DNA from: Amphimedon queenslandica
Taxonomy: Eukaryota; Porifera; Demospongiae; Haplosclerida; Niphatidae
Length of the DNA: 22,216 nt
Direction: 5' to 3'
Assembly: GCF_000090795.2 (NCBI RefSeq)
Contig: NW_003546558.1
Location: 53,138 to 75,353 of the forward strand
This document shows positions 1 to 9,207 of this stretch, piece after piece. Made by a program: the position numbers and the translations under genes. The notes below the pieces were generated by a model that was not told the DNA's origin, did not search any database, and worked only from the letters and a program-made list of their open reading frames with translations. Position 1 is the first letter of the stretch. The number at the start of each line of letters is the position of its first letter.

Positions 1-1620
1 GGGTATCCATTAATGAGGAGGTCCTAGTGAAGGTTCTCTGTAAGACTTACGTGGACACTGGACAGGTAATTCTTTTATTATTATTATTAATTAATTAATT
101 AAAGTGGGCTGTACCTTTAAATTTTATTGATCTCTTTTCTTTCCACCCACACACTTAATTAACAGAGCCTCCTGTCTCATTCCTTGAGTAAGTGTCAGGG
201 GCTAGTCTGTTCATTAAATCCTGATATTCCTCTTCATGACGAGTGTCTGAAGCTGGTCCAGGACCTGAGGGACCTCAAAGGACTCTTAGTGGATCACCTC
301 TACCACCACCTGGAGCTGGAGGACCTACAGGACTTCTGCTGTAGGAGACACATACCACACCTCATCATAATAGACAACTCACTGCTATTGAGGAACCAGG
401 TATTGTGGGTAGGGGAATACATTTATAATGATTAATATCTCTCCCTCCTCTCCCTCTCTCCCCCTCTTCCCTGCTAGTATAAGTTGCGGTCACTGGATAC
501 TGATAAAGGGAGGGTGATATCAGAGAGGGTTGTCAGTAACATACAGGAACTGATTGAGTACATTATACCTAAACACTCAATTGAGAGAAAGTAATTTTAA
601 TAATGAAATGAAATACTAATAATAATAACTACGTGTCTTCTCTAGTGATTCCACTGAAGGAGTTCCTCAAGTATCGGCCAGTAGATCATCAGCTGCTGCC
701 ACCAGTACAGGTGAGGTAACCATATCCTCATAAAGAACAGTCTGTCTATAATTTTAATTAGAATCCTTTTTGGTGGCCACATTCATTAATGTAATATGAG
801 CTGTAGGAGAACCCTCACCTACAGTACATGTACAAGCATTATTGTTTACTAGTTAAAGATAATTAAGACCCTGTCCGGGCTTCTGTTTAAGACTGTGGTA
901 GTAGTGGAGTGATGATGCTTTAAATATAATAAATAGTTTATAATTACTTCTCGTCTCCTCTAGACGCTAGTTCACTGCCAGCTGTCACCATTACTACAAT
1001 TGGCAGACAAAAAGTAGCCGGGAACATTAAAAGAAGATACGACAGTCATGTGAATAAATATACGAATATACACATGACACATGAAATAATAATAATAATA
1101 AAATAAATTCAATTAAACTTTTATTCAATGGATGTACTAGTACTGTATGTGAATAATCTTTTCTTTGTTGATGTGATGATAGCCAGAGGGGGACACCATC
1201 CAATGACCCAGTCCAAATATATACAGTCTGTTGTTGTTTAGAATATACAGTAGTTTGTTGTTTGTTGTTGTTGTTTACATGTTATTACATATTAGCCTGT
1301 TGTTGTTATTCTCATATTGTGTGTTTATAGATATTAGCAAAACTGTCTCCATTACTGACCCAACTGCCTACCAAATCACCGATTGAGATAATAGCAGTGA
1401 GTCCAGCTGCTTCATTTATTTGAATTATTAATTAATTTGTAGATTGATTTTGAGCTAGAAGCATTGTGCCAGCTTGCAGTTGAGATTAACGTATGTTAAT
1501 TAATTATTTAACTTTTTTATTTTCTACATTGTTTTATTATTTAGAAATCAATCAGTCAATCTAAAAGTGATCACACATCAGTTATAAAACTATTGACAGA
1601 AAGGTATAGTATAGACTGAC

Positions 1621-1678
<58 letters not shown>

Positions 1679-1902
1679 TTACATGCGTTTGTTTCCTACA
1701 GATTTCCTTCTTTTGGGAAGAAGTACATCACTCAGGTTTGTGATGCCATTCAAGAGAGGACAGCAAAAAAGTTTGTGAGAACTTAAACTTAAAAAATACA
1801 TAAGCTCTCCCTCTCTCCCCCTCCAGAGCTCCAATTATATTTTTATACAGTCATGTTGCTGAACAGTGTCAAATTGTGCTCAACAATTCTTTAATTTCAT
1901 GA
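1..1902 (+). CDS. EIF2AK4: eIF2-alpha kinase GCN2 (EIF2AK4), 3' end: HisRS-like anticodon-binding region and C-terminal domain
   Basis: GCN2 senses uncharged tRNA and stalled ribosomes and phosphorylates eIF2-alpha. Only the C-terminal 292 residues lie here; the kinase domain is off the left edge. Exons: <1-65 (frame from base 3), 166-399, 478-590, 646-710, 964-1049, 1331-1396, 1443-1490, 1545-1603, 1702-1770, 1827-1902 (TGA 1900-1902). All introns are GT-AG and phases agree. Exons 166-399 and 478-590 encode a HisRS-type anticodon-binding fold (CRRHIPHLIIIDNS, then YKLRSLDTDKGRVISERVV), like the pseudo-HisRS part of GCN2. Later exons match the vertebrate GCN2 tail as remembered: KRRYDSH, PIEIIAIDFE, a VCDAI helix and a final IIFLYSH strand. 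The donor at 1771 was chosen over a GTGAGA at 1776 because it restores that last strand. The match is from memory, without an alignment. Confidence 0.85.
1621..1676. repeat. (AAT)n microsatellite in a GCN2 intron
   Basis: About 18 uninterrupted AAT units in the intron between the exons ending at 1603 and starting at 1702. They begin roughly 17 bases after the splice donor. Confidence 0.95.
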
Positions 1903-1928
1903 AATAATAATAATTATATTTCTTTCTT

Positions 1929-1934
1929 TTTATT
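1929..1934 (-). promoter_or_regulatory. Candidate poly(A) signal for USE1
   Basis: AATAAA on the minus strand, 86 bases past the USE1 stop codon and only 27 bases past the GCN2 stop codon on the other strand. If used, USE1 transcripts would run to within a few bases of the GCN2 coding end. Confidence 0.5.
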
Positions 1935-2020
1935 TGTGAACATAATTACATTATTTACATTGTATAAATTAATGATGAAAGACATCAATTTTAATGTGTT
2001 TTGTTTGTTTTTAATAACAA

Positions 2021-3573
2021 CTATCTTCTCTTAGGATAGAGTCTGATAAACATTATCATTTGAATGAAGACAATGAACACTATTATCAGCATCATCCATA
2101 CCCAGCAGGAGCAACCCTTGCTCTTTTCTTTCAGTCTGTCAGTTTCCTGTGTCATTCCACTTATATTGTCTTCAGCTGAAATTGAAGTCTTCTTTAGAAC
2201 CTTTCAAAAAATTCATATAAAAAAAGATAATTGATTTTAATGCATCCATTATCTCTCTCATTACTTTTGTGTCACTCTTAATGATGTCTCTTGCTGCCAG
2301 TGACTGTTGCTTTAATGATCTGCTCAGTTCAATCATATCCTGGGCTATCCTCTCCTGCTGCTTCTCATGGTCAGCCATTGCTTGCATCATCTCTCTCTCG
2401 TTCAGTGTCTTTGAAGTGCTGCTTGACTTTAAGGACTCTTGCTGTAAAGGAAACAGAATCTAAGAACATTTACCAGTATATGCATCAGAAAATGTATCAA
2501 AAGTGAAGAATAATAGTACAGGGACTTTGGCCTGATTTTTTAAAAGTTCGTAAAAATTCAAATTTCATCAAAATGAGCTAAAGTTTCTACACAACATAAG
2601 TGCATGTAAATGTATCGGATCCTTTTCAATTTTAGCAAAATTTCCCCAGACCATAGCACAGAGCATAGTAGAAGCAACTCTAAAATTTGTAACAATTCTA
2701 ATTTTGACCGGACTTGGTTCAAACAAAAGTACATGATTCAGTTCATTATGTTCCCTCACTCGACTGAACAGTTCTTCTCTCATGGCTTGAGAGCTCTTGG
2801 TAGCTGAACGTCTTAGCAGGCCACTCCCTCTCATGGTGGTGTCGTTAAGGATCCGTTGATTGGGTACATCAGTGGTAGAGGAAGAGGTCAGATGTGAGTC
2901 GTGAGGAGCTGATGAAGCTACAGACATAGACAGATAAAGTAATTAATAGTAAAGAGAGGATTCCTTGTTGATAGTGTGGGCTCATTTATAGTACAAAAGT
3001 TTGCTAATTCGTTTAATAATGTAATAACATCACGAGTAGCTAATGGCCTTATGAAGCTTCCTACAGACTAGCTTAATGAAGGAAATACTGCAATAGGATC
3101 ATTGCCTCTTATATCAAAGGAACCAAAGGTTGTCTACAATAGCAGCTTCTGCTTCATGTACAAGTGTCTGTGGTCTAGTTACTCTTCATTACTTTCTTCG
3201 TTTTTCTTTCTCTCTAGTTTGTCTTTTATTTCATTCGCTACTTCTTGTAATATTGTGAGACGTCCCTTGAAACTAATTAACTGATCCAAACAAACTCTAA
3301 CAACAACAACAACAATAAACAACAACAACAATAACAACAACAAATAAACAACAACAAACTTACTGTGATAAACTACTAGTATTTTCTAATTCATTTATTC
3401 GACTTGTCAATGTTTCTACATACTAATAATTTTATTCATTTATTTATTTATTTATTGACCTATACCTTTACAATGCGCCATTCCTGTCCTCTTATCTTAA
3501 GTTTGTCTCCCAGTATCTCCTCGCACCGTGAGATTAGCCGCTCTACATCTTTCATTACCGGTCCAGCAGCCAT
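2021..3573 (-). CDS. USE1: Vesicle transport protein USE1 (ER Qc-type SNARE), complete
   Basis: USE1 is a tail-anchored ER SNARE that acts with syntaxin 18 and Sec20 in fusion of Golgi-to-ER vesicles. Exons in transcript order: 3573-3466, 3422-3364, 3272-3193, 2917-2760, 2441-2265, 2200-2021; 253 aa, against about 259 in human. The ATG at 3573 follows an in-frame stop (3579-3577). The N-terminus (ERLISRCEEIL, then GQEWRIVKYVETL) matches the family. The SNARE helix is residues ~160-220 (ELSRSLKQQSLAARDIIKSD). Asp192 sits at the zero layer, as is known for Use1 proteins. A hydrophobic tail anchor spans ~227-245 and ends in RLYPKRR. The last intron (2264-2201) is placed GTAATG...GAAAG because only this keeps frame and family length. 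It is convergent with GCN2, with 118 bp between stop codons. Confidence 0.93.
2518..2750 (-). repeat. Dispersed ~180-bp repeat family, copy in a USE1 intron
   Basis: Read on the minus strand, this stretch has the family core (cttatgttgtgtagaaac, then a gctcattttgatg block) at about 2550-2606. It ends in a terminus-like CCAAAGTCCCTGTACTA at 2514-2530. It fills most of the USE1 intron 2442-2759. It is diverged from the copies at 12.9 kb and 19.3 kb but has the same order of blocks. An open frame through it is just intron read-through of the neighbouring USE1 exon. Confidence 0.6.
3299..3359. repeat. Imperfect (CAA)n tract in a USE1 intron
   Basis: Interrupted CAA/ATAA units fill most of the short USE1 intron 3273-3363. 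On the transcribed strand this is a TTG-rich stretch next to the 5' splice site at 3363. Confidence 0.85.
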
Positions 3574-3865
3574 TGTTCATTCATTCACATTTCTTATAAT
3601 AATTTTAACTGCATTACCCAATCAAAATAGCTTCTTTGATGCTGCCTGCAAACAGTTCGGGTGGAGCTGGCTGCAAGCTGCTAGCTGGATTTTTCATGTT
3701 CATCAAATTGAGGAGCAAATTTTTTATCAAAGAAAATAAATCACGATCTAAAATCATAATAATTGTTGCTAGACACTAGCCTAGCTCTAAGTTTCTCTCT
3801 ATACTATAAACTAATAAACCTATAATACAGTTTAAAGGAACTATCTAATAATGTTCTGGAATGAC
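3574..3865. other. Spacer between USE1 and the DRE-TIM gene
   Basis: This must contain the USE1 promoter and the 3'UTR of the upstream gene, both on the minus strand. I see no further open exon, TATA box or AATAAA on the minus strand here. Confidence 0.6.
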
Positions 3866-5626
3866 TCAGCAGGAGGATTTGACTCCACTCCTTTGCCTCA
3901 TGATCTTCTCATCCCTCATAGCTGGCATAACTCCCTTTTGGAAGACAATTTCAAGTAGTGTGTCCATGTCTTCAGTATCAGGATACTGACGAAGAGCCCA
4001 CTTGATGTAGACTAGGAACTCAACCCAGTCAACAAAGCCATCGCTATCCATATCAATAGCCTGGAGACCTTTCTTTGTCATACCGCACCTGTAGCAGCCA
4101 AAGTAAGGAGCCATGAATGCGTGATAGAAAGAATCAAATTCAAGTCGTCCATCTCCTCTGTTGCCCCCTTGCTCTTTTGTGTCCCAAGAGTCCCATTCTT
4201 TACGAACCTCAGCAATAAGGTTGTCATGATGGACTGCACTCAATTTCGTTTTTTCAAGGACCTTTGCCATTTCTGGGGTCAGTTTCCCTCCGGAGCGATC
4301 AAAGAGTGCAGCAATACCAGCTGGACTGTGGTACTCTTCCTTGGTCCCACCCCTCAGGTCGGCCAGCATCTGCTCCTTCATCTTATCAAGAATGTATTTG
4401 TCTTTGAATTGTGAATTATCACCAAACACATTAACGAGGCGATCAGAGATCATGTCAGTACTTGCCAGAGTGGTGATACGATTTGGAGCATCTACCCCAA
4501 AAAACTCTGCAAGATCAAAGTCTCCGACCCCAAGGAACCCAAACACCAAATCAATGGACCTCTCCCCATAGACCACCTGCTTAGGATGAGGCATCTTCCC
4601 TGTTGTTAGCTTTGTGACTGCAATGGCTGCCTTCCTGAACTGGGTGCAGTTGTATTTCTTGAGTATCCTCTGGTTACCCAAACGAATAAGATTCATCATT
4701 GTTACGGAGGAGCAAGCGTGTCCAACAGCAGCTCCTTCTTCACAGAGACTAGCCCAAACACCATCAGCTCCAGCACTGAGGCAGTCCAGCTGTGAGGCAG
4801 TCTGAAGGTCCCACTTCTGATGAATGTGGACCAATATCTTTCCATCAGAAAACCCGTTGGAGTCCATGACCCTACGCATACTGGCAGTCCATGCCTCCAG
4901 CTCTTCAGGGAGGTACTCTCCCAGTGGGTCTTCAAAGCACAGGGCAAACATGCGACTTCCTTCAGGAAGACGAGAGAGGTACCTCACAATGTAGAGGACA
5001 CGATCAGGGTAATCTCTCATTGCAAGGGGAAAGTCACGGAAGTTGAGGAGGATCCTGCCAGTTTTAGTATACGCACGGACTTCGTCTATCCTCTTCTTAA
5101 GGAGCTGGCACATGTCATCGACAGTGAATTTTGTGCCCCATTGAATGTTTTTATCTGTGAGATCAAACTCAAAGAATGTGTTTATGAGGCCCCACTCTTT
5201 ATTCTTCCTGAGACCAATTGGGACTGACTTGGTATCATAGCCACCATTTTTGTCATACCCGTTGGTGATTTCAGAGAAGGAAACGAAGTAGGTGAAATCC
5301 TCCCCCTGTTCCTTTAGCCAATTGACAAAGAGATCATCAACTCGTTGTGTCTGCATCTTAGATGTTGCAAAAGATGCAACAATGATGTCCTTGATCCCGC
5401 ATTTCTTGACGTTGCGGTAGATCTCTTGCTTGTTCTCGAGGGTATGGCTTCTTAGTTGTCCCACGGTGCTCTCCCGAATGGAATTGTCCAAGCAAAAGAA
5501 GTCCATAGTCCTCAGCCTCTCTCTCTTCTGGACCCTCACCTGCTCAATGTGGGCCTTGATGGTAGCTATCTCTTGCATCAGGTCATCAGTTTCCATTGGA
5601 GCCACTTTCTTTCCCGTTAAAGCCAT
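3866..5626 (-). CDS. Intronless DRE-TIM metallolyase-like (HMGL-like barrel) protein with C-terminal EF-hand
   Basis: A single 586-codon open frame. The start at 5626 has a strong context (A at -3, G at +4); the frame stays open upstream to a GTG at 5659, but no ATG lies there. Residues ~40-330 look like an HMG-CoA lyase/isopropylmalate synthase type TIM barrel. D47-xxx-R51-E52 (LDNSIRES) fits the DRE motif, and H267-I-H269 fits the metal-binding HxH, with Gln where HxHN is usual. GADGVWASLCEEGAAVGHA (286-304) fits the glycine-rich strand and loop late in the barrel. Residues 330-480 are not recognised. A canonical EF-hand loop lies at 525-536 (DMDSDGFVDWVE), preceded by a degenerate one near 492-505. 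No signal peptide or membrane segment is seen. Substrate and reaction are unknown; a Ca2+-responsive C-C lyase or synthase is inference. It is intronless among intron-rich genes, so it may be a retrocopy or an acquired gene. Confidence 0.85.
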   Translation of the reverse strand: MALTGKKVAPMETDDLMQEIATIKAHIEQVRVQKRERLRTMDFFCLDNSIRESTVGQLRSHTLENKQEIYRNVKKCGIKDIIVASFATSKMQTQRVDDLFVNWLKEQGEDFTYFVSFSEITNGYDKNGGYDTKSVPIGLRKNKEWGLINTFFEFDLTDKNIQWGTKFTVDDMCQLLKKRIDEVRAYTKTGRILLNFRDFPLAMRDYPDRVLYIVRYLSRLPEGSRMFALCFEDPLGEYLPEELEAWTASMRRVMDSNGFSDGKILVHIHQKWDLQTASQLDCLSAGADGVWASLCEEGAAVGHACSSVTMMNLIRLGNQRILKKYNCTQFRKAAIAVTKLTTGKMPHPKQVVYGERSIDLVFGFLGVGDFDLAEFFGVDAPNRITTLASTDMISDRLVNVFGDNSQFKDKYILDKMKEQMLADLRGGTKEEYHSPAGIAALFDRSGGKLTPEMAKVLEKTKLSAVHHDNLIAEVRKEWDSWDTKEQGGNRGDGRLEFDSFYHAFMAPYFGCYRCGMTKKGLQAIDMDSDGFVDWVEFLVYIKWALRQYPDTEDMDTLLEIVFQKGVMPAMRDEKIMRQRSGVKSSC

Positions 5627-5706
5627 GATTGCTCTTTCTCCTTCTCTTTCTCCTCTCACTCCAGAACAAGGATGGCTACAGGGACAAAGTTCAGCACTTT
5701 GGGGAG

Positions 5707-5716
5707 CCTTTTTATA
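5707..5716 (-). promoter_or_regulatory. TATA box of the DRE-TIM/EF-hand gene
   Basis: TATAAAAAGG on the minus strand, 80-90 bases upstream of the ATG at 5626. Initiation about 30 bases downstream would give a 5'UTR of about 60 bases. Its position fits a core promoter; transcription start is not shown by sequence alone. Confidence 0.6.
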
Positions 5717-5746
5717 GCAAAAGGGTTAGTCAATTAATTATCTGTA

Positions 5747-5798
<52 letters not shown>

Positions 5799-5893
5799 GT
5801 TATAAGAGGACAGGGGAGGAACAGGGGAGGGATATAGAGGGGCGAAGAGAAAGAGGGAGAAGCCCTAAACATTAAAAAAAAAAAAAAACAAAA

Positions 5894-5938
<45 letters not shown>

Positions 5939-5997
5939 TACCCAGTATAAATAAAATTCACAAACATTCTATGATAATAAATGAAGATGTACTCTAG
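5717..5997. other. Spacer: PARP16 3'UTR and upstream region of the DRE-TIM gene, with two ATT tracts
   Basis: Two (ATT)n microsatellites (about 5748-5798 and 5894-5936) flank a purine-rich stretch and a 14-base A run (5874-5887). No coding exon is seen on either strand. Both neighbours are on the minus strand, so this holds the PARP16 3' end and distal promoter sequence of the next gene. Confidence 0.7.
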
Positions 5998-8900
5998 CTA
6001 CAGTGTTATATATCTTCTTGTGTATTGGTTATAAAGTCTTGAGACATAACGAGAATTCCACAGACCAAGAAAGAGGAGAAGGAACAGGTAGAGAAAGACC
6101 ATCAGTACCCACTTGTGGTTGGAAAACCATCGTCTGGTAGGACTACACAAAATAGAAATAAAACAGAGATATCCTCAATAATTTTGAAGAGAAAAAATTT
6201 GGTTAATTTGGTATTTTGACAGCCACTATAGACTATAGCGATAATAAAACCAACCAGCAAATTAAAACTAGCCAATCATCAATTTTCCAAAAATAATTCC
6301 ACCAGTTCCAAAAGTACTAGTGACACTCATCTCCCTCCCTCTCTCTCTCTCTCCCTCCCTCCTTCTCTCCCTCCCTCCCTCCTTCTCTCCCTCCCTCCCT
6401 CCCTCCCTCCCTCCTTCTCTCCCTCTCCCTCTCCCTCCCTCCCTTACCTTGGTCTCCCTCTCTCTTGTGCAAAGACAAGAATGTACTTAACTCTCAGCAT
6501 CTCATCATTGGTCACCACAAAGTATCTCTCTGGCACTTTCTGATTAATGGAAGGTTCTCCGCCATGCTGTACCCTAGACCTGAAAGACAGAGAAGTTTTG
6601 TGAATTTAAAGAATTGGGCAAATTTGAATAATGTTGAATATAATGGTAGACAAAAATTCTGATTTTGGTGAGTAGCAAATTTTAGCAGCAATGCACTCAA
6701 TATAAGACCCCTTGCAAAACAATATTACAAGACCCCTTGCAAGATAATATTACAAGACCCCTTGCCGCACCTTATATCAGGGTGGGAGACCACCTCACAG
6801 ACAGCCATCATGCTACACAATGGAGGGAGAGAGCTCTTGGTCCAGCTGGTGGCTGAGGGACTAAAGTTCATACAGACTGAGAGATCAGTGGAGAGGTACG
6901 TACCCTCTCCGAATATACCGACCTTTGGAAAAAATGAAATTAAAAATGAAATTAAATCCTGATAGATATTATACAGTAAGTTTGATGTACTGAGAGTTAA
7001 AGACAGTATAAGAATGATCAACAGTATTTCAATTAAAGTAAGTTACATTATCTTCTAATGAGACGGATGTATAATTAAAAATAACGTAGCTACGTAGAAT
7101 ACTGCAATTTCATTGGTCGAATACTGTAAGCATAATAGAACAATACTTGATGGAGACAAGAATGTATATTATATCATGAAAAGGAAGTGGAAGCCAGTCC
7201 AATAACTATTGGCATGAACTACAATTGAAAGTTGGTCAGTGACTTTATTTACTAGTCCACTTCATTGTCTTCTCTTGGCCTGCCGGTCAATCAGTGGATT
7301 AATCTACAACTGCTGGCTCACTCTGAACATTACTATTGTCTCTATTGTACTACAAGGAACATCATGTATGGCCAAATTAAAAATGGTTTGGAGATGATTC
7401 GCATTTCGCAATTTTAATTAATTTTTCTGATGTGTAGATAAAGTTTGAGCTTATTCTAACTAAAATTAGATTATTAGAAATTTTTAAAGTTGATCAAATA
7501 CTGAGGGAAAGTCCCTGTACTATAGTACAGGGATTTTGGTGAAATTTCACCAAAATTGACAAGTAGAAAATTCCTCAATTTTATTACATTTCCTGATATG
7601 TATACATGGTCTTATCTTGTGTATAAAGTTTGAGCTGATTCCGATCAAGTTTGGATTTTTTACCAATTTTTAAAAGTTTCTCTAAAAATGACAAGGCACA
7701 GCTACACAACTACTGAAATTTCCTAATAATTTACAAGATCAGTTCCATCACTAAACATACCAACTTTAATTAAAATTTAATGACAATAATAATAACAATA
7801 CATTGTTTTATCGCTGGCATAAACAGCATAATGAAAGTTGGTAAGTGACTCCACTTACTATCATACAGTGTATTTTATTGTCTTCTCTTGGCTTATCATT
7901 CAATCAGTGATTGTATTGTTGGGTTGATTTGGCAAACAAAAACACGAGAACATTTTCATTAAAATATCAATACACATGTACATGTACAGCCTCACAGGTC
8001 ACAGGAGTGGTAATTAAATGAGTGGGTGGTGTTAGGTATTTGGGTGTGGCTCCACAGTACCTTGTTCATGTGACTGAGGAGTCCGTTATGAGCGATCGAG
8101 TGAAAGTTCTCCATTCTACTCCCGTGATAGGCTAAGAAGGTTCCATATTCTGAGGCTGTCCTCTGCCATTTCTCCTCTCTTTCTGAAGAATATTGCAACT
8201 CAAAGAAACAATATGGCTGAACTTTATGGGCAGGAACTGAGGTCTGAGACTCAATTAGAGAAAACTAGAAAAAAGAGGAGGAGGAGGAGGAAGTATTTCA
8301 TTACTTATTAAATGTCTGCTTCAATATGTACATGTACATCAAAGCAGTACAGCCACTTAAACAGCTTCAAAAATTACCCTCTCTCTCTCTCTCACCTTGT
8401 CTCCAGGTTTAAAAGAGAGTCTAAATCCTTTGGTGCAAATAATGTCGTAGAGTAACGTGATGACTCTATCATCCAGTGAGTCCAGCTGCTGCACTACTTC
8501 ATTAAGACCGGGTAAGGTTTTGAAAACACTTCTCTGGAAAGAAGAGGAGAAATACATGTACATGTACATGTACAGTAGATTAAAATGATCCATTAAAAAT
8601 ATGAATTTCTTCAAAATCTAATTATCTATTTGTTACACAATACATGTACATGTTCACAGCCAAAAAATTTAAAATTAATTGATGTGGGCAGAGCAAGTAG
8701 TAATTAAATATGGTGGGCGGAGTAATGAGTAACGAGAATCAATGAATAAATAATTTTATTGATATTAATATACCGTACAGCTGGTTAATTTTGCGGAGAA
8801 AAATTTTGCGAATCCTTAAAAATAACCTGGTTTGCGGATTAAATATTTGCGGTTTTGACAGTTATTGTAGCATTATCTACTGTGGTCATGCATGAATTTC

Positions 8901-9207
8901 ATTATTTTGCGGATTTAAATTTTGCGCTTTAAATGGAATCGCAAACTCGCAAAATTTAATTCCCCGCAAATATTTCCAGCTATACGGTACTCACCAGTCC
9001 ATCAATATCCTTGTCTCCATTACTGAGTATAAACTGGTTAGGGTACGGTCTCAGGACGGTGTCATGACGATAGGAGGACAGAGCAGACCAGAACAAGGAG
9101 AGGAGACAGTCACAGCCAGCCATGTCTTTACTCAGTGCCTCACGTAACTCATTCACTTTGAGTTGTAACGTACCAGTACTAGCGTCACCACCATCATCTT
9201 TAGACAT
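5998..9207 (-). CDS. PARP16: Protein mono-ADP-ribosyltransferase PARP16, complete
   Basis: PARP16 is a tail-anchored mono-ADP-ribosyltransferase of the ER and nuclear envelope; in mammals it modifies PERK and IRE1-alpha during ER stress. Exons in transcript order: 9207-8995, 8533-8396, 8264-8061, 6922-6771, 6579-6448, 6142-5998; 327 aa, against about 322 in human. The ATG follows an in-frame stop (9222-9220). The N-terminal part has DTVLRPYP, as in the family helical domain. The catalytic H-Y-Y set is visible: His164 (LAYHGSRMENFHSI), Tyr194 (FGEGTYLSTDLS) and Tyr255 (VPERYFVVTN). The H-to-Y distance of 30 equals human PARP16. A membrane segment at ~291-308 is followed by a short basic tail. 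Intron 3 is over 1.1 kb and repeat-filled. The intron 4 donor is weak (GTGCGG) but is the one that keeps phase. It is divergent from NEDD4. Confidence 0.94.
6331..6447 (-). repeat. Polypurine/polypyrimidine tract in PARP16 intron 5
   Basis: CCCTCCCTCCCT-type pyrimidines run on the plus strand for over 110 bp. On the gene strand this is GGGA repeats starting right after the splice donor at 6447. At about 6388-6413 there are at least six consecutive GGGA units, enough for a G-quadruplex in the pre-mRNA. Mirror symmetry also allows triplex DNA. Confidence 0.9.
6706..6765. repeat. Three-copy 25-bp tandem repeat next to the PARP16 exon 4 donor
   Basis: GACCCCTTGCAA-type units start at 6706, 6731 and 6756, period 25; the third copy is cut short where it meets exon 4. 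The weak splice donor occupies 6765-6770. There are no spacers and only three copies. Confidence 0.85.
7211..7300 (+). repeat. Left copy of a ~95-bp direct duplication in PARP16 intron 3
   Basis: It shares with 7816-7913 the ordered blocks ggcat, gaaagttggt.agtgact, ttactag/ttactat, attgtcttctcttggc and caatcagtg. The two copies lie in the same orientation about 605 bp apart, flanking the dispersed-repeat block at 7370-7780. Confidence 0.7.
7370..7780. repeat. Dispersed ~180-bp repeat family, two core copies around a palindrome
   Basis: Family cores (aagtttgagc) occur at 7441 and 7626, 185 bp apart. Between them at about 7511-7532 is a perfect 22-base palindrome (tccctgtacta and its complement). 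It looks like two element ends joined head to head. A fatter relative of the junction is at 19511-19540. Confidence 0.65.
7816..7913 (+). repeat. Right copy of the ~95-bp direct duplication in PARP16 intron 3
   Basis: Partner of 7211-7300, somewhat diverged by short insertions and substitutions. The pair could be long direct ends of an old insertion or a plain segmental duplication that trapped the repeat between them. Confidence 0.7.
8771..8989. mobile_element. MITE with TA target duplication, abutting the PARP16 exon 1 splice donor
   Basis: The element is 8773-8987 (215 bp). Its ends are CCGTACAGCTGG and, inverted, CCGTATAGCTGG (11 of 12 identical). Further imperfect inverted symmetry lies inside, with several ttttgcgga-type blocks. 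TA dinucleotides at 8771-8772 and 8988-8989 fit a Tc1/mariner-type target duplication. It has no coding capacity, so it is non-autonomous. The right-hand TA overlaps position +6 of the PARP16 intron 1 donor (8994-8989, GTGAGT). Confidence 0.8.

Noticed and set aside
2201..2225. A 25-bp intron in USE1 adding 13 residues to the SNARE helix
   Set aside because: Too short for a usual intron and would break the heptad register; the 64-bp intron 2201-2264 restores exact family length.
3404..3739. 111-codon plus-strand open frame
   Set aside because: Antisense to USE1 exons 1 and 2, whose frame, start context and family match are clear.
4820..5227. 135-codon plus-strand open frame
   Set aside because: It lies wholly antisense to the DRE-TIM/EF-hand gene, has no family resemblance and follows from that gene's codon pattern.
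5627..5659. Upstream GTG start extending the DRE-TIM protein by 11 residues
   Set aside because: GTG initiation is rare in animals, and the ATG at 5626 has a strong context downstream of the TATA box.
6706..6765. CRISPR-like short repeats
   Set aside because: Three contiguous units without spacers in a eukaryotic intron; simple tandem repeat.
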